Part shown: positions 1 through 8,349 of the stretch, in pieces
Numbering within the stretch: position 1 is the first letter of the stretch
Layout: each line of letters opens with the position of its first letter
Assembly (NCBI RefSeq): GCF_900089605.1
Contig: NZ_LT594324.1
Coordinates: 6,200,001 to 6,264,000, forward strand
Origin: Micromonospora narathiwatensis
Lineage (GTDB): Bacteria; Actinomycetota; Actinomycetes; Mycobacteriales; Micromonosporaceae
Direction: 5' to 3'
Length of the DNA stretch: 64,000 nt
Position numbers and translations under genes: made by a program
Notes under the pieces: generated by a model
What the model was told of the DNA's origin: nothing
Database searches by the model: none
The model's input: only the letters and a program-made list of their open reading frames with translations

Positions 1-249
1 ATGCGGGACCTGGCCGCCCGCGCGGCGGCCGTGGTCGGCGCACCGGCGCCGAGGTTGAGCCGGATGCCCTACCCGGTGCTCTGGCTCGGCGGACTCGCCA
101 ACCCGATGGCCCGTGAGCTGCGGGAGACCGCCCACCAGTTCCACCGGCCGTTCGTGATGGACTCGACCGCCGCCACCGCCACCCTCGGCATCGAGCCGAC
201 CCCGCTGGACCAGGCGATCAAGGAGACGGTGGCGGGGCTGCGCGCCTGA
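1..249 (+). CDS. C-terminal part of an NAD(P)-binding epimerase/dehydrogenase-like protein (cut by window edge)
   Basis: This is an open frame running in from the left edge and ending at a TGA at 247-249. The 82 residues visible resemble the C-terminal substrate-side part of extended short-chain dehydrogenase/NmrA-like epimerases: a helix with an R-E-L-R-E-T-A stretch, then F-V-M-D-S and a closing segment with two Pro-rich turns (E-P-T-P-L-D). The ATG at position 1 is probably internal, since the Rossmann nucleotide-binding region that should precede it lies outside the window. The family call is an inference from the tail alone. The substrate is unknown. Confidence 0.5.
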   Translation: MRDLAARAAAVVGAPAPRLSRMPYPVLWLGGLANPMARELRETAHQFHRPFVMDSTAATATLGIEPTPLDQAIKETVAGLRA

Positions 250-253
250 GGAG

Positions 254-1222
254 TCAGCGGCGCGGCGGGCCGAGCGCCGCGACGAGGACCGCGACCAGGG
301 TCAGTGCCGCACCGACCAGGGTGGTCGGGCCGGGGTGCGAGGCGGCGGTCGGCAGCAGCACGTCCAGCAGGACGGCCCCGACGACCTGCCCGGCGATGGT
401 GGCCAGGCCGAGCAGCAGCACCCCGGTGAAGCGGACGATCGCGGCGGCCAACGCGATGAACACGATGCCGATCGGGCCGCCCAGGTAGAGCCACGGCTCG
501 CTCGGGAAGCCGCCGGCCGGGCGGCCCCGGATCGCCACCTCCACGGCGAGGGTGGCGAGCAGCGCCAGCGTACCGACGGTGAAGTTGACCAGGGTGGCGG
601 TCAGGGCACTGCCGGCCGCTCCCCGTACCCGGCCGTTCACCGCCTGCTGCCAGGCGATGCCCACCCCGGCCGCCAGCGGCAGCAGGGCCAGCGCCAGCGC
701 ACCCGGGTCGCCGAGCCGGTCGCTCACCGCCAGCAGCACGGCCAGCACGGTCAGCGCCGCGCCGACCAGGCGGTACGGGGTGACCGGCTGCCGCCCGGTC
801 GGGCCGATGCCGGCCCGGTCGACCAGCAGGCTGCTGCCGGACTGCCCGGCCACCACGGCGACGGTGAACACGGCCACGCCGAGCGTGCCGATGGTCAGCC
901 CCTGGGTGGCGACCAGGAGGGCGCCGCACACCCCGCCGAGGCACTGCCACGGCCGCAGCGAGCCCTCCCGCAACGCCGCCCGGAGGGCGGCCAGGCCCCG
1001 CCGGCCGCCCGGGGTGGCGGGGACCAGCACCAGCAGCACCAGCAGGCCCAGGCCGAACGAGACCACCGCGGCGGCGATCCCGTCGGCCAGTCGTACGCCC
1101 AGTTCGCCGTTGATCCGGGACTGTACGGCCACCGCGACCCCTGAGGCGGTGGCCAGCCCGACGCCGGCGACCCGCCGCCCGGTCGGCAGCGTGGGGGTTG
1201 TCGCCGTCGCGGTCGCGGTCAC
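254..1222 (-). CDS. DMT-superfamily YdcZ-like (DUF606) membrane transporter, two-repeat form
   Basis: The protein is about 322 residues and almost entirely hydrophobic, with about ten predicted membrane helices. It is an internal duplication: [10 protein letters not shown] near the N-terminus and [10 protein letters not shown] in the middle are equivalent motifs, each followed by a long hydrophobic helix, as in fused YdcZ-type proteins. The substrate is unknown. The start chosen is GTG at 1222, which overlaps the glpX stop as GTGA, so translation is probably coupled to glpX. The frame stays open further upstream, but that stretch lies antisense to nothing useful and overlaps glpX out of frame, with arginine- and glycine-rich shadow composition. 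Confidence 0.82.
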   Translation of the reverse strand: MTATATATTPTLPTGRRVAGVGLATASGVAVAVQSRINGELGVRLADGIAAAVVSFGLGLLVLLVLVPATPGGRRGLAALRAALREGSLRPWQCLGGVCGALLVATQGLTIGTLGVAVFTVAVVAGQSGSSLLVDRAGIGPTGRQPVTPYRLVGAALTVLAVLLAVSDRLGDPGALALALLPLAAGVGIAWQQAVNGRVRGAAGSALTATLVNFTVGTLALLATLAVEVAIRGRPAGGFPSEPWLYLGGPIGIVFIALAAAIVRFTGVLLLGLATIAGQVVGAVLLDVLLPTAASHPGPTTLVGAALTLVAVLVAALGPPRR

Positions 1223-2250
1223 TCCTGCTCGGCCAGGGGCCGGCCGTCGAAGTCGACCGCCGAGTAGAGGGCGAGTTTCTCCAGCCGGTGGTACGAGTCG
1301 ATCACCCGGATCGTGCCGCTCTTGGAGCGCATCACGATCGACTGGGTGTACGCCCCGCCGGCCCGGTAGCGCACGCCGCGCAGCAGGTCGCCGGAGGTGA
1401 CCCCGGTCGCCACGAAGAAGCAGTTGTCCCCGGTGACCAGGTCGTCGGTGAACAGCACCCGGTCCAGGTCGTGCCCGGCCGCCAGCGCCTTCTCCCGCTC
1501 CTCGGCGTCCTTCGGCCAGAGCTTGGCCTGCATCATCCCGCCCATGCACTTGAGGGCGCAGGCGGCGGTGATGCCCTCCGGGGTGCCGCCGACGCCCATC
1601 AGCACGTCGACGTCGGACTCGCCGCGGGCCGCCGCGATGGCGCCGGCGATGTCGCCGTCCGAGATGAACCGGATGCCCGCGCCGGTACGCCGGATCTGGT
1701 TCACCAGGTCGTCGTGCCGGGGCCGGTCCAGCACGCAGACCGTCACCTCGGCGACGTCGGATCCCTTGATCTTGGCGATCCGGCGGATGTTCTCGGCCAC
1801 CCCGGCGTTGATGTCGACCACGTCGGCGTACATCGGGCCGACGGCGAGCTTCTCCATGTAGAAGACGGCGCTCGGGTCGAACATCGCGCCGCGCTCGGCC
1901 ACCGCGAGCACCGCGAGGGCGTTCGGCATGCCCTTGCTCATCAGTGTGGTGCCGTCGATCGGGTCGACCGCCACGTCCACCTCGGGACCGCTCCCGTCAC
2001 CGACCTCCTCGCCGTTGAAGAGCATCGGGGCGTTGTCCTTCTCGCCCTCGCCGATCACCACGACACCGCGCATCGGAATCGAGTTGATCAGCTTGCGCAT
2101 GGCGTCGACGGCTGCGCCGTCGCCGCCCTCCTTGTCGCCCCGGCCGACCCAACGGCCGGCGGCCATCGCCGCGGCCTCGGTGACCCGGACCAGGTCGAGG
2201 GCGAGGTTGCGGTCGAGGTTCTGTGGCGTCCGCGTCCTGGTGGTTGTCAT
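1219..2250 (-). CDS. glpX: Fructose-1,6-bisphosphatase class II (GlpX)
   Basis: The gene encodes a 343-residue GlpX-type class II fructose-1,6-bisphosphatase, a cytosolic metal-dependent enzyme that converts fructose-1,6-bisphosphate to fructose-6-phosphate in gluconeogenesis. The metal and phosphate signature is visible as G-E-G-E-K-D-N-A-P and then D-P-I-D-G-T-T about 40 residues later, and G-V-G-G-T-P-E-G lies further on. Length and motifs are normal. The ATG at 2250 follows a strong GAGGAGGAAC ribosome-binding site. The gene lies head-to-head with the DUF4245 gene, an arrangement also known in mycobacteria, and its stop overlaps the start of the transporter gene downstream. Confidence 0.97.
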   Translation of the reverse strand: MTTTRTRTPQNLDRNLALDLVRVTEAAAMAAGRWVGRGDKEGGDGAAVDAMRKLINSIPMRGVVVIGEGEKDNAPMLFNGEEVGDGSGPEVDVAVDPIDGTTLMSKGMPNALAVLAVAERGAMFDPSAVFYMEKLAVGPMYADVVDINAGVAENIRRIAKIKGSDVAEVTVCVLDRPRHDDLVNQIRRTGAGIRFISDGDIAGAIAAARGESDVDVLMGVGGTPEGITAACALKCMGGMMQAKLWPKDAEEREKALAAGHDLDRVLFTDDLVTGDNCFFVATGVTSGDLLRGVRYRAGGAYTQSIVMRSKSGTIRVIDSYHRLEKLALYSAVDFDGRPLAEQE

Positions 2251-2397
2251 GACGGGTTCCTCCTCGCGACGTTGCGGGGTGGACCGGCGGGATGCGGCCG
2301 TCGCCGCCGCCGGCTCTGTCGCTGATCCTCACACGATGGCGGCTCCCGCGCCGGGGCGGGGCGGAGGAGGCCCGGATGACGTCACCCGGACGGCTGC

Positions 2398-2409
2398 GAC
2401 AATGGGCAG
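2398..2409 (+). promoter_or_regulatory. -10-like hexamer for a leaderless start of the DUF4245 gene
   Basis: GACAAT ends six bases before the GTG at 2410, and no Shine-Dalgarno tract lies between. This spacing places the transcription start at or next to the GTG. It is one of a series of such arrangements in this window. Confidence 0.4.
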
Positions 2410-3111
2410 GTGGAAGCCGCACAGCCTGCCGACCGCGTACCCACCGACGCCACCCCGCCCGACGGCCAGCCGCCCGTCCGGACGACCGCCGGTCCGACCC
2501 CGCAGGCCGGGGAACCGGCGCTGGTCGAATCGGCCGGCGCCGCGCCGCTGGCCGATTCGGGCGAGCCGGCCCGCCACCCGGCCGCGCCCGCCGGCGGGGC
2601 CCGGGCGCGCTCCGAGCGGTCGCCGAAGGACATGGCGCTCTCGCTGCTGGTGCTGCTGGTCCCGATCGCGCTGCTGCTCGCCTTCTACCGGGGGTTCCTC
2701 GGTGGTGAGGAGCCGACCACCGTCGACCCGACGACCGCCGTCGAGCAGGCCCGGGAGGAGGCCGCGTTCCCGGTCAGCCAGCCTGAGGGGTTGGGCTCGG
2801 ACTGGCGTACGGTGAGCGCCCGCTACCGGGCCGAGCCGGGCGGCGCGACGCTGCGGATCGGCTACCTGACCCCGGAGGGGCGCGGAGCGCAGCTCGTGGA
2901 GAGCAACGTGCCCGCCGACAAGCTGCTCCCGGCCGAGCTGAGCGGCGGCCAGCCGCAGGGGCCGGCCGCCCTGCCGGGCGGAAGCTGGCAGCGGTACACC
3001 GCCCGGAGCAACGAGCACGCCCTCGTCCTGCTGGAACCGACCCGTACGGTGATCGTGATCGGTGACGCCGGGGAGAACGAGCTGCGCGAGCTGGCCACCG
3101 CGCTGCGCTGA
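2410..3111 (+). CDS. DUF4245 domain protein, single-pass membrane anchored
   Basis: The protein has 233 residues. Its N-terminal 65 residues are rich in Pro, Ala and Gly and probably disordered. One membrane helix follows at about 75-95 (L-S-L-L-V-L-L-V-P-I-A-L-L-L-A), and then a soluble extracytoplasmic domain of about 135 residues. That domain has the DUF4245 pattern: F-P-V-S-Q-P-E-G-L, W-R-T-V-S-A-R-Y and a late R-T-V-I-V-I-G-D-A strand. The gene is divergent from glpX, the usual actinobacterial position for this family. The biochemical role of the family is unknown. Confidence 0.85.
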   Translation: MEAAQPADRVPTDATPPDGQPPVRTTAGPTPQAGEPALVESAGAAPLADSGEPARHPAAPAGGARARSERSPKDMALSLLVLLVPIALLLAFYRGFLGGEEPTTVDPTTAVEQAREEAAFPVSQPEGLGSDWRTVSARYRAEPGGATLRIGYLTPEGRGAQLVESNVPADKLLPAELSGGQPQGPAALPGGSWQRYTARSNEHALVLLEPTRTVIVIGDAGENELRELATALR

Positions 3112-3220
3112 GCAGCGCACTTTCCCCGGCGGCCGAATGTCGGGCCGGTCGGTTAGGCTGCCCCGATTCGACAACCGGCACGACCGAAGTGTCCGGAAAG
3201 CAACTGGAAAAGAGATCGAC

Positions 3221-4033
3221 GTGAACATTCGACGGTGGAGCGCCGGCGTCCTCGCCGCTGCCCTGTTCGTCCCGGGTCTGGCCGCCTGCAAGTCCGAGGC
3301 CGACTCGCCGGCCGCCGGCAGTTCGGCCGCGGCCGAGAAGCCGGCGGACCCGAAGGAGGCGCTGGCCGCTTCCACCAAGGAGCTCCAGAAGGGCAACTTC
3401 ACCTTCGCGATCAAGGGTGGGGAGCTCAACGGCAGCGGTACCGTTCACCTGCCGTCCAAGAGCGCCGAGATGAAGATGGAGACCGGCCAGGCCGCCGAGG
3501 ACCTGTCGATGTCCATGCACCTGGTCTTCATCGACAACGACAGCTGGGTGAAGCTGGAGCTCGGTGGGCCGATGGCCGACTCCGTCCCGGCCTTCAAGGC
3601 GATGAAGGGCAAGTACCAGCACCTGGACCGGAGCAAGCTCGACGGGGTCAAGGAGCTGAACTTCGACTTCGCCGACGTCGACCCGGCCGGTGCCGAGAAG
3701 ATGATCAACGCGATCACCGACGTCAAGCAGACCGGTGAGGGCGCGTACGCGGGCACGATCGACGCCACCAAGGCGACCGACTCCGACCTGCTCGACGCCG
3801 ACACCGTCAAGGCCCTGGGTGCCGGGGCCAGCGCTGTGCCGTTCACCGCGAAGGTCGACGCGCAGGGCCGGCTGACCGAGTTCGCCGTCGAGGTGCCCGC
3901 CGCCGACAGCGGCAAGGCGCAGACCCTGACCGTCACGTACGCCGACTACGGCTCGGCCGCCGCCGTCAAGGCGCCGCCGGCCGGTGAGGTCGTCGAGGCG
4001 TCCGACCAGCTCTACGAGATCTTCAAGGGCTGA
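3221..4033 (+). CDS. LprG/LppX-like lipoprotein (first of a tandem pair)
   Basis: The 270-residue product begins with a short basic signal peptide and a lipobox L-A-A-C, with Cys at residue 23, so it should be lipidated and exported. The mature part has the LppX/LprA/F/G fold pattern: an alternating beta-strand domain containing S-W-V-K-L-E-L-G-G and K-Y-Q-H-L-D. In mycobacteria this family binds acylated glycolipids and carries them to the outer surface. The same role here is an inference. The start is GTG at 3221, preceded by GGAAAAGAG. A perfect 15-bp hairpin follows the stop, and a paralogue lies 237 bases downstream. Confidence 0.85.
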   Translation: MNIRRWSAGVLAAALFVPGLAACKSEADSPAAGSSAAAEKPADPKEALAASTKELQKGNFTFAIKGGELNGSGTVHLPSKSAEMKMETGQAAEDLSMSMHLVFIDNDSWVKLELGGPMADSVPAFKAMKGKYQHLDRSKLDGVKELNFDFADVDPAGAEKMINAITDVKQTGEGAYAGTIDATKATDSDLLDADTVKALGAGASAVPFTAKVDAQGRLTEFAVEVPAADSGKAQTLTVTYADYGSAAAVKAPPAGEVVEASDQLYEIFKG

Positions 4034-4040
4034 TACCGAG

Positions 4041-4076
4041 GCCGGTCGGGAACGGCGTACCCCGTTCCCGACCGGC
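4041..4076 (+). terminator. Strong hairpin after the first lipoprotein gene
   Basis: Arms 4041-4055 and 4062-4076 form a perfect 15-bp GC-rich stem with a six-base loop, eight bases after the stop codon. No T-run follows, as is common in high-GC actinobacteria. It should end or reduce transcription before the second lipoprotein gene. Confidence 0.75.
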
Positions 4077-4146
4077 ATCCGGGCGCGGGAGACCATCCGC
4101 GAACCGGACGGGGATTGCGCAACGCCGCTTCAGGGAACAGAGGAGG

Positions 4147-4192
4147 GCACGAGCCCGCCGGGGCCGCCCCGCCGGCCGGACGGGGCTCGTGC
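4147..4192 (+). other. Second inverted repeat between the paralogous lipoprotein genes
   Basis: GCACGAGCCC at 4147-4156 is repeated as its exact reverse complement at 4183-4192, around a GC-rich 26-base interior. It lies in the 5' leader of the second lipoprotein gene, about 80 bases before its start. It could be a second terminator, an attenuator, or simply RNA structure in a long leader. Confidence 0.45.
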
Positions 4193-4270
4193 GCCCGCAG
4201 CCGGGGGAGAGCTGCGGCGCCCCGCCTCCGGCGCCCTCGTGCGCCGGACGACCCACCTGGAGTGGTTCAC

Positions 4271-5113
4271 GTGAAGATTCGACGCTTCAGCGCGGCGGCC
4301 TTCGCCGCGGCGCTGCTCAGCCCCGGCCTGGCCGCCTGCGACGACAACGGGACCGGCGAGGCGGGGGCCTCCGCGTCCCCGGCCGCCTCCGGCAGCATCG
4401 CCCCGAGCGGTACGTCCGACACCGGCGACGCCAAGCAGGCCCTGCTCAACTCCACCAACGCGATCCGCGACGGGAACTTCCGGTTCACCATCTCCGGGGC
4501 GGGCTCGACCGCCGAGGGACAGGTGCACGAGCCGAGCCAGAGCGCAGAGATGCGGATGACGATCGGCGACCCGTCGTCCGACCTGATGATGAAGCTGGAC
4601 CTGATCCACTACAAGCCGGACAGCTGGGTGAAGCTGGAGCTGGGCGGCAGGGCCGCCGCCGGCGTACCCGGGGTGCGGCAGCTCAACCTCGGCAAGTACC
4701 AGCACCTCGACCAGACCCGGATCAAGGGCAACCGGGCGCTGGGCTTCGACTTCGACCAGCTCGACCCGGCCGGCAGCGCCGTGCTGACCCAGGGCGTCAC
4801 CGAGGTCCGCCGGACCGGCGACGGCACCTACGAGGGCACGCTCGACGTGTCGAAGGCGGCCGAGGCCGGCTCGCTCGACCCGGCGCTGATCACCGCGCTC
4901 GGGACGCAGGCGAAGTCGGTGCCGTTCACCGCCGGCGTCGACCCGCAGGGTCGGCTCAGCGAGCTGGTGATGCGGGTGCCGGCCGCCGGCCAGAACGCCG
5001 CGCAGGAGATCAAAATCACGTACGCCGACTACGGCAACGCCACCGCCGCGCAGAAGCCCCCGGCCGACCAGGTCGTCGAGGCACCGGCGGAGTTCTACCA
5101 CCTGTTCAACTGA
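4271..5113 (+). CDS. LprG/LppX-like lipoprotein (second of a tandem pair)
   Basis: The 280-residue product parallels the first lipoprotein along its length: the same K/N-I-R-R start, a lipobox L-A-A-C with Cys at residue 23, and a conserved core including [16 protein letters not shown] and V-T-Y/I-T-Y-A-D-Y-G near the end. The two are therefore a tandem duplication. It is probably a surface or periplasmic lipid- or glycolipid-binding lipoprotein, by family analogy. The GTG at 4271 aligns exactly with the start of the paralogue. Only a weak ribosome-binding site is visible. A near-perfect hairpin follows the stop. Confidence 0.83.
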   Translation: MKIRRFSAAAFAAALLSPGLAACDDNGTGEAGASASPAASGSIAPSGTSDTGDAKQALLNSTNAIRDGNFRFTISGAGSTAEGQVHEPSQSAEMRMTIGDPSSDLMMKLDLIHYKPDSWVKLELGGRAAAGVPGVRQLNLGKYQHLDQTRIKGNRALGFDFDQLDPAGSAVLTQGVTEVRRTGDGTYEGTLDVSKAAEAGSLDPALITALGTQAKSVPFTAGVDPQGRLSELVMRVPAAGQNAAQEIKITYADYGNATAAQKPPADQVVEAPAEFYHLFN

Positions 5114-5123
5114 GCACGACGAC

Positions 5124-5153
5124 TCGACGGGACGGCCACGGCCGTCCCGTCGA
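5124..5153 (+). terminator. Hairpin after the second lipoprotein gene, also facing xseB
   Basis: TCGACGGGACGGCC at 5124-5137 and its reverse complement at 5140-5153 form a 14-bp perfect stem directly after the stop at 5113. The convergent xseB gene ends at 5202, so the hairpin may serve both directions. Confidence 0.72.
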
Positions 5154-5201
5154 CCCGTTGCGGGGTTGGCCGGGCCCGGCCCGCAGAGCGCTCCGGCAGG
5201 G

Positions 5202-5414
5202 TCAGGCGTCGGTGCCCTGGCGGGCGGCGTCGATACGCGCCCGCGCGCCGTCCAGCCAGCGCTGGCAGGTCTCGGCGAGCTGCTCGCCGCGCTCCCAGAG
5301 CGCCAACGACTCCTCCAGCGAGGTGCCGCCGGCCTCCAACCGCTCGACCACGGTGGCCAACTCGGCGCGGGCCTGCTCGTAGCTGAGCCGCTCGTCCTTC
5401 TTCTCGTCAGTCAT
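5202..5414 (-). CDS. xseB: Exodeoxyribonuclease VII small subunit
   Basis: The product is the small subunit of exonuclease VII, about 70 residues. It forms a complex with XseA that degrades single-stranded DNA. The family pattern is clear: [31 protein letters not shown], and a C-terminal helix around a Cys-Gln pair. Two in-frame ATGs exist, at 5423 and 5414. The one at 5414 is preferred because an AAGGA tract lies at proper spacing before it but abuts the upstream one. It lies 24 bases after xseA on the same strand, so the two form an operon. Confidence 0.93.
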   Translation of the reverse strand: MTDEKKDERLSYEQARAELATVVERLEAGGTSLEESLALWERGEQLAETCQRWLDGARARIDAARQGTDA

Positions 5415-5438
5415 CGCACCCATCCTTGTGCAGAACCG

Positions 5439-6674
5439 TCAGCCGTCGACCGTCGCGGTCAGCTCGCCCTCGGCGAGGCGTACCCGCAGCGGGTCGCCCT
5501 TGGTCACGTCGCCGGCGGCGCGAACCACCTGGCCGTCGGCGCGCTGGACGATCGCGTACCCCCGGTCGAGGGTGGCCGCGGGGGAGAGGGCGCGCAGCCG
5601 GGCCAGGGTGTGTCGCAGGTCGTCGGCGGCGGCCCCGAGCCGGTGGTCCAGGCAGCGGCCCGTACGGTCGCGCAGGGCGGCGACGTCGGCGGCCCGCTGG
5701 TCGACCATCACCTGCGGGCGGGCCAGCACCGGACGGGAGCGGAGCAGGTCGAGGCGGTGCTGCTCCCGGTCGACCAGGTTGCGGACCGCCCGCTCCAGCC
5801 GGGACCGGGCCTGGCCGATGAGACGTATCTCCTCGGTGAGGTCGGGGACGATCCGCTTCGCCGCGTCGGTCGGCGTCGACGCGCGGACGTCGGCGACGTA
5901 GTCCAGCAGGGGCGCGTCCGTCTCGTGGCCGATCGCGCTGACCACCGGCGTACGGCAGGCGAAAACCGCCCGGCAGAGCGCCTCGTCGGAGAAGGGCAGC
6001 AGGTCCTCGATGCTGCCGCCACCCCGGGCAATGATGATCACGTCGATGGTCGGGTCGGCGTCGAGCACCTTCAGCGCGTCAACGATCTGCGGCACCGCGC
6101 TCGGGCCCTGCACCGCGACGTTGACCGTCCGGAACTCCACCGCCGGCCAGCGCCGCCGGGTGTTGGTCAGCACGTCCCGCTCGGCGGCCGAGGCGCGGCC
6201 GGTGATCAGCCCGATCCGCCCGGGCAGGAACGGCGGGCGACGCTTGCGGGCCCGGTCGAAGAGCCCCTCGGCGGCGAGCAGCTTCTTGAGCTTCTCCAGC
6301 CGGGCCAGCAGCTCGCCGAGCCCGACCTGGCGGATCTCGTCGGCCCGCAGGCTGAGCGTGCCCCGGGCGGCGTAGAACTCGGGCTTGGCGCGCAGCACCA
6401 CCCGGGCACCCTCGCGCAGCTCCGGCGCGCCCGCGTCGAGCACGTCCCGGTTTGTGGTGACGGTCAGGCTGAGATCGGCCGACGGGTCACGCAGGGTGAG
6501 GAAGACCGTGGTCGCGCCGGGCCGGCGGCTGATCTGAGCGACCTGCCCGTCCACCCAGACCCAGCCCAGCCGCGCGATCCAGGCGCCGATCTTCTGGCTG
6601 ACCACCCGGACCGGCCACGGCTCCTCGGACGTGCTCCGCCCCGCGTCGCTGCCGCCCTGCCCCGCCTCACTCAC
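5439..6674 (-). CDS. xseA: Exodeoxyribonuclease VII large subunit
   Basis: This 411-residue protein is the catalytic large subunit of exonuclease VII. An N-terminal OB-fold DNA-binding domain (about residues 20-125, with [11 protein letters not shown]) is followed by the XseA catalytic core. Core motifs include [22 protein letters not shown] and [11 protein letters not shown], and a helical C-terminal part comes last. The GTG at 6674 has no Shine-Dalgarno site but lies six bases after TAGGGT, which suggests a leaderless transcript. The gene faces ispH across a short spacer containing a palindromic repeat. Confidence 0.96.
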   Translation of the reverse strand: MSEAGQGGSDAGRSTSEEPWPVRVVSQKIGAWIARLGWVWVDGQVAQISRRPGATTVFLTLRDPSADLSLTVTTNRDVLDAGAPELREGARVVLRAKPEFYAARGTLSLRADEIRQVGLGELLARLEKLKKLLAAEGLFDRARKRRPPFLPGRIGLITGRASAAERDVLTNTRRRWPAVEFRTVNVAVQGPSAVPQIVDALKVLDADPTIDVIIIARGGGSIEDLLPFSDEALCRAVFACRTPVVSAIGHETDAPLLDYVADVRASTPTDAAKRIVPDLTEEIRLIGQARSRLERAVRNLVDREQHRLDLLRSRPVLARPQVMVDQRAADVAALRDRTGRCLDHRLGAAADDLRHTLARLRALSPAATLDRGYAIVQRADGQVVRAAGDVTKGDPLRVRLAEGELTATVDG

Positions 6675-6686
6675 CCGCCCACCCTA
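6675..6686 (-). promoter_or_regulatory. -10-like TAGGGT for a leaderless xseA transcript
   Basis: On the minus strand TAGGGT (6686-6681) is followed by six bases and then the xseA GTG. No convincing -35 is seen at 17-18 bases, although TTGATC of the adjacent repeat lies 15 bases upstream of the hexamer. Confidence 0.5.
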
Positions 6687-6698
6687 CGGCCCACCCCT

Positions 6699-6757
6699 GA
6701 CGATCAAGAGATTTGCGTCCGGCGGCGGGCGTTTCCAGACACGAACCTCTTGATCAA
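6699..6757. repeat. REP-like palindromic element, copy 1 (TTGATCAAG family)
   Basis: The left arm at 6699-6719 (core GATCAAGAG) and the right arm at 6738-6757 (core CTCTTGATCAAC) are imperfect inverted repeats around about 18 bases. A second copy with the same arms lies at 25533-25593. The element fills most of the xseA-ispH spacer. No transposase is linked to it. Confidence 0.7.
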
Positions 6758-6830
6758 CGCGATCAGGCGAGGGCGGGGAGGGTTTGGGCGGTACCCGCCC
6801 GCGCCATCAGCTCGGGAGAAACCGGGCACG

Positions 6831-6842
6831 TACGATGGTCGG
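6831..6842 (+). promoter_or_regulatory. -10-like TACGAT for a leaderless ispH transcript
   Basis: TACGAT at 6831-6836 is followed by six bases and then the GTG at 6843. There is no ribosome-binding site. The spacing fits transcription starting on the G of the start codon. Confidence 0.55.
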
Positions 6843-7832
6843 GTGACTGATGCTGAGACGACTCCCCGGACCGGCAAGCGCGTGCTCCTGGCCAAGCCCC
6901 GCGGCTACTGCGCGGGCGTGGACCGGGCGGTGCAGACCGTCGAGGAGGCGTTGAGGCTCTACGGCGCCCCGATCTACGTCCGCAAGCAGATCGTGCACAA
7001 CAAGCACGTGGTGCGGACCCTGGAGGCCAAGGGCGCGATCTTCGTGGAGGAGAACGAGGAGGTGCCCGAGGGCGCCACCGTCATCTTCTCCGCGCACGGT
7101 GTCGCCCCCGAGGTGTACGAGCAGGCGAAGGCGCGCTCGCTCAAGGCGATCGACGCGACCTGCCCGCTGGTCACCAAGGTGCACCAGGAGGCCCGGCGGT
7201 TCGCGGCCGAGGACTACGACATCCTGCTGATCGGCCACGAGGGGCACGAGGAGGTCATCGGCACCGCCGGCGAGGCCCCCGCGCACATCCAGCTCGTGGA
7301 CGGCCCGGACGGCGTCGACAAGGTAACCGTGCGTGACCCGAACAAGGTCGTCTGGCTCTCCCAGACCACCCTCTCGGTCGACGAGACCCTGGAGACCGTG
7401 GGCCGGCTCAAGCAGAAGCTGCCGCTGCTCCAGTCGCCGCCCAGCGACGACATCTGCTACGCCACCTCCAACCGGCAGCACGTGGTGAAGGAGATCGCCC
7501 CGGACTGCGACGTGGTGATCGTGGTCGGCTCGCGCAACTCGTCCAACTCGGTACGCCTGGTCGAGGTGGCCCTGGACGCGGGCGCCAACGCCGGGCACCT
7601 GGTCGACTTCGCCCACGAGATCGACGACGCCTGGCTGGCCGACGCCCGTACGGTCGGCGTCACCTCCGGTGCCAGCGTGCCGGACGAACTGGTCCAGCAG
7701 GTGCTCGCGCACCTGGCCGAGCGGGGCTTCACCGACGTCGAGGAGATCACCACCGCCAACGAGCGGCTGACCTTCTCGCTGCCGCAGGAACTCAAGCGGG
7801 ACCTGAAGGCCGCCGCGGCCGCACGCGGCTGA
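6843..7832 (+). CDS. ispH: 4-hydroxy-3-methylbut-2-enyl diphosphate reductase (IspH/LytB)
   Basis: The 329-residue product is the last enzyme of the MEP pathway. It reduces HMBPP to IPP and DMAPP with a [4Fe-4S] cluster in the cytosol. The three cluster cysteines are visible in [14 protein letters not shown] and D-D-I-C-Y-A-T. H-N-K-H-V-V, S-A-H-G-V and S-N-R-Q-H are the usual substrate motifs. The open frame extends far upstream, but that part is the shadow of xseA. GTG at 6843 fits both the family start and the leaderless promoter. Position next to xseA is typical in actinobacteria. Confidence 0.96.
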   Translation: MTDAETTPRTGKRVLLAKPRGYCAGVDRAVQTVEEALRLYGAPIYVRKQIVHNKHVVRTLEAKGAIFVEENEEVPEGATVIFSAHGVAPEVYEQAKARSLKAIDATCPLVTKVHQEARRFAAEDYDILLIGHEGHEEVIGTAGEAPAHIQLVDGPDGVDKVTVRDPNKVVWLSQTTLSVDETLETVGRLKQKLPLLQSPPSDDICYATSNRQHVVKEIAPDCDVVIVVGSRNSSNSVRLVEVALDAGANAGHLVDFAHEIDDAWLADARTVGVTSGASVPDELVQQVLAHLAERGFTDVEEITTANERLTFSLPQELKRDLKAAAAARG

Positions 7833-7873
7833 CGAGCCGGAACGAATCGCCCGCCTGGCACGTCCAACCACTC

Positions 7874-8266
7874 ATGAAGACTCCGCGGATGGCGTTCGTC
7901 GCCCTGCTCGCCTGCGCCGCGCTGGGCGCCTGCGCCGGCCCGGGCACCGAGCCCGCCAGTTCCGGCCCGACGGGAGGCCCGGTGACCAGCACGCCCAGCC
8001 CCGATCCCAGCGCCACCCCGAGTGACCCGACCGCGCCGACCGGTCCGGTGTCGGCGTCGCCCGGCGCCACCACCCTCACCGGTACGGTGCAGGCCGGCGT
8101 GGAGCCGAACTGCCTGCTGCTGGACGGCAACCTGCTGGTCGGTGGGCCGCGTGACGTGCTGAAGGCGGGCACCCGGGTGACCGTCACCGGTCATCCCCAG
8201 CCGGATCTGATGACCACCTGCCAGCAGGGCACCCCCTTCGTCGTGGAGTCCGCGAAGCCGGCCTGA
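7874..8266 (+). CDS. Small secreted lipoprotein of unknown function
   Basis: The product has 130 residues. Its signal peptide ends in L-G-A-C (Cys 20), so it should be lipidated. A Pro/Ser/Thr-rich linker follows from about residue 21 to 62, then a compact domain of about 65 residues containing T-L-T-G-T-V, a Cys in N-C-L-L-L-D-G and a second Cys near T-T-C-Q-Q-G. The two cysteines could form a disulfide. The domain looks like a small OB or beta-barrel fold, but the family is not recognised with confidence. It lies 41 bases after ispH with no terminator between, so it may be co-transcribed. Confidence 0.75.
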   Translation: MKTPRMAFVALLACAALGACAGPGTEPASSGPTGGPVTSTPSPDPSATPSDPTAPTGPVSASPGATTLTGTVQAGVEPNCLLLDGNLLVGGPRDVLKAGTRVTVTGHPQPDLMTTCQQGTPFVVESAKPA

Positions 8267-8298
8267 ACGGCGACCGCGAAGCCGGCGCCGATACGGCG

Positions 8299-8330
8299 GG
8301 AGGCCCGCCCCCACGCGGGGACGGGCCTCC
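8299..8330. terminator. Bidirectional terminator between the lipoprotein and S8 protease genes
   Basis: GGAGGCCCG at 8299-8307 pairs perfectly with CGGGCCTCC at 8322-8330. T-rich sequence (TGTCTTCTTC) follows on the plus strand. It lies between two convergent genes. Confidence 0.8.
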
Positions 8331-8349
8331 TGTCTTCTTCGCCGGACCG

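Noticed and set aside
5166..6842. Long plus-strand frame leading into ispH
   Set aside because: It is the antisense of xseB and xseA. ispH itself begins at the GTG at 6843, which matches the family start.
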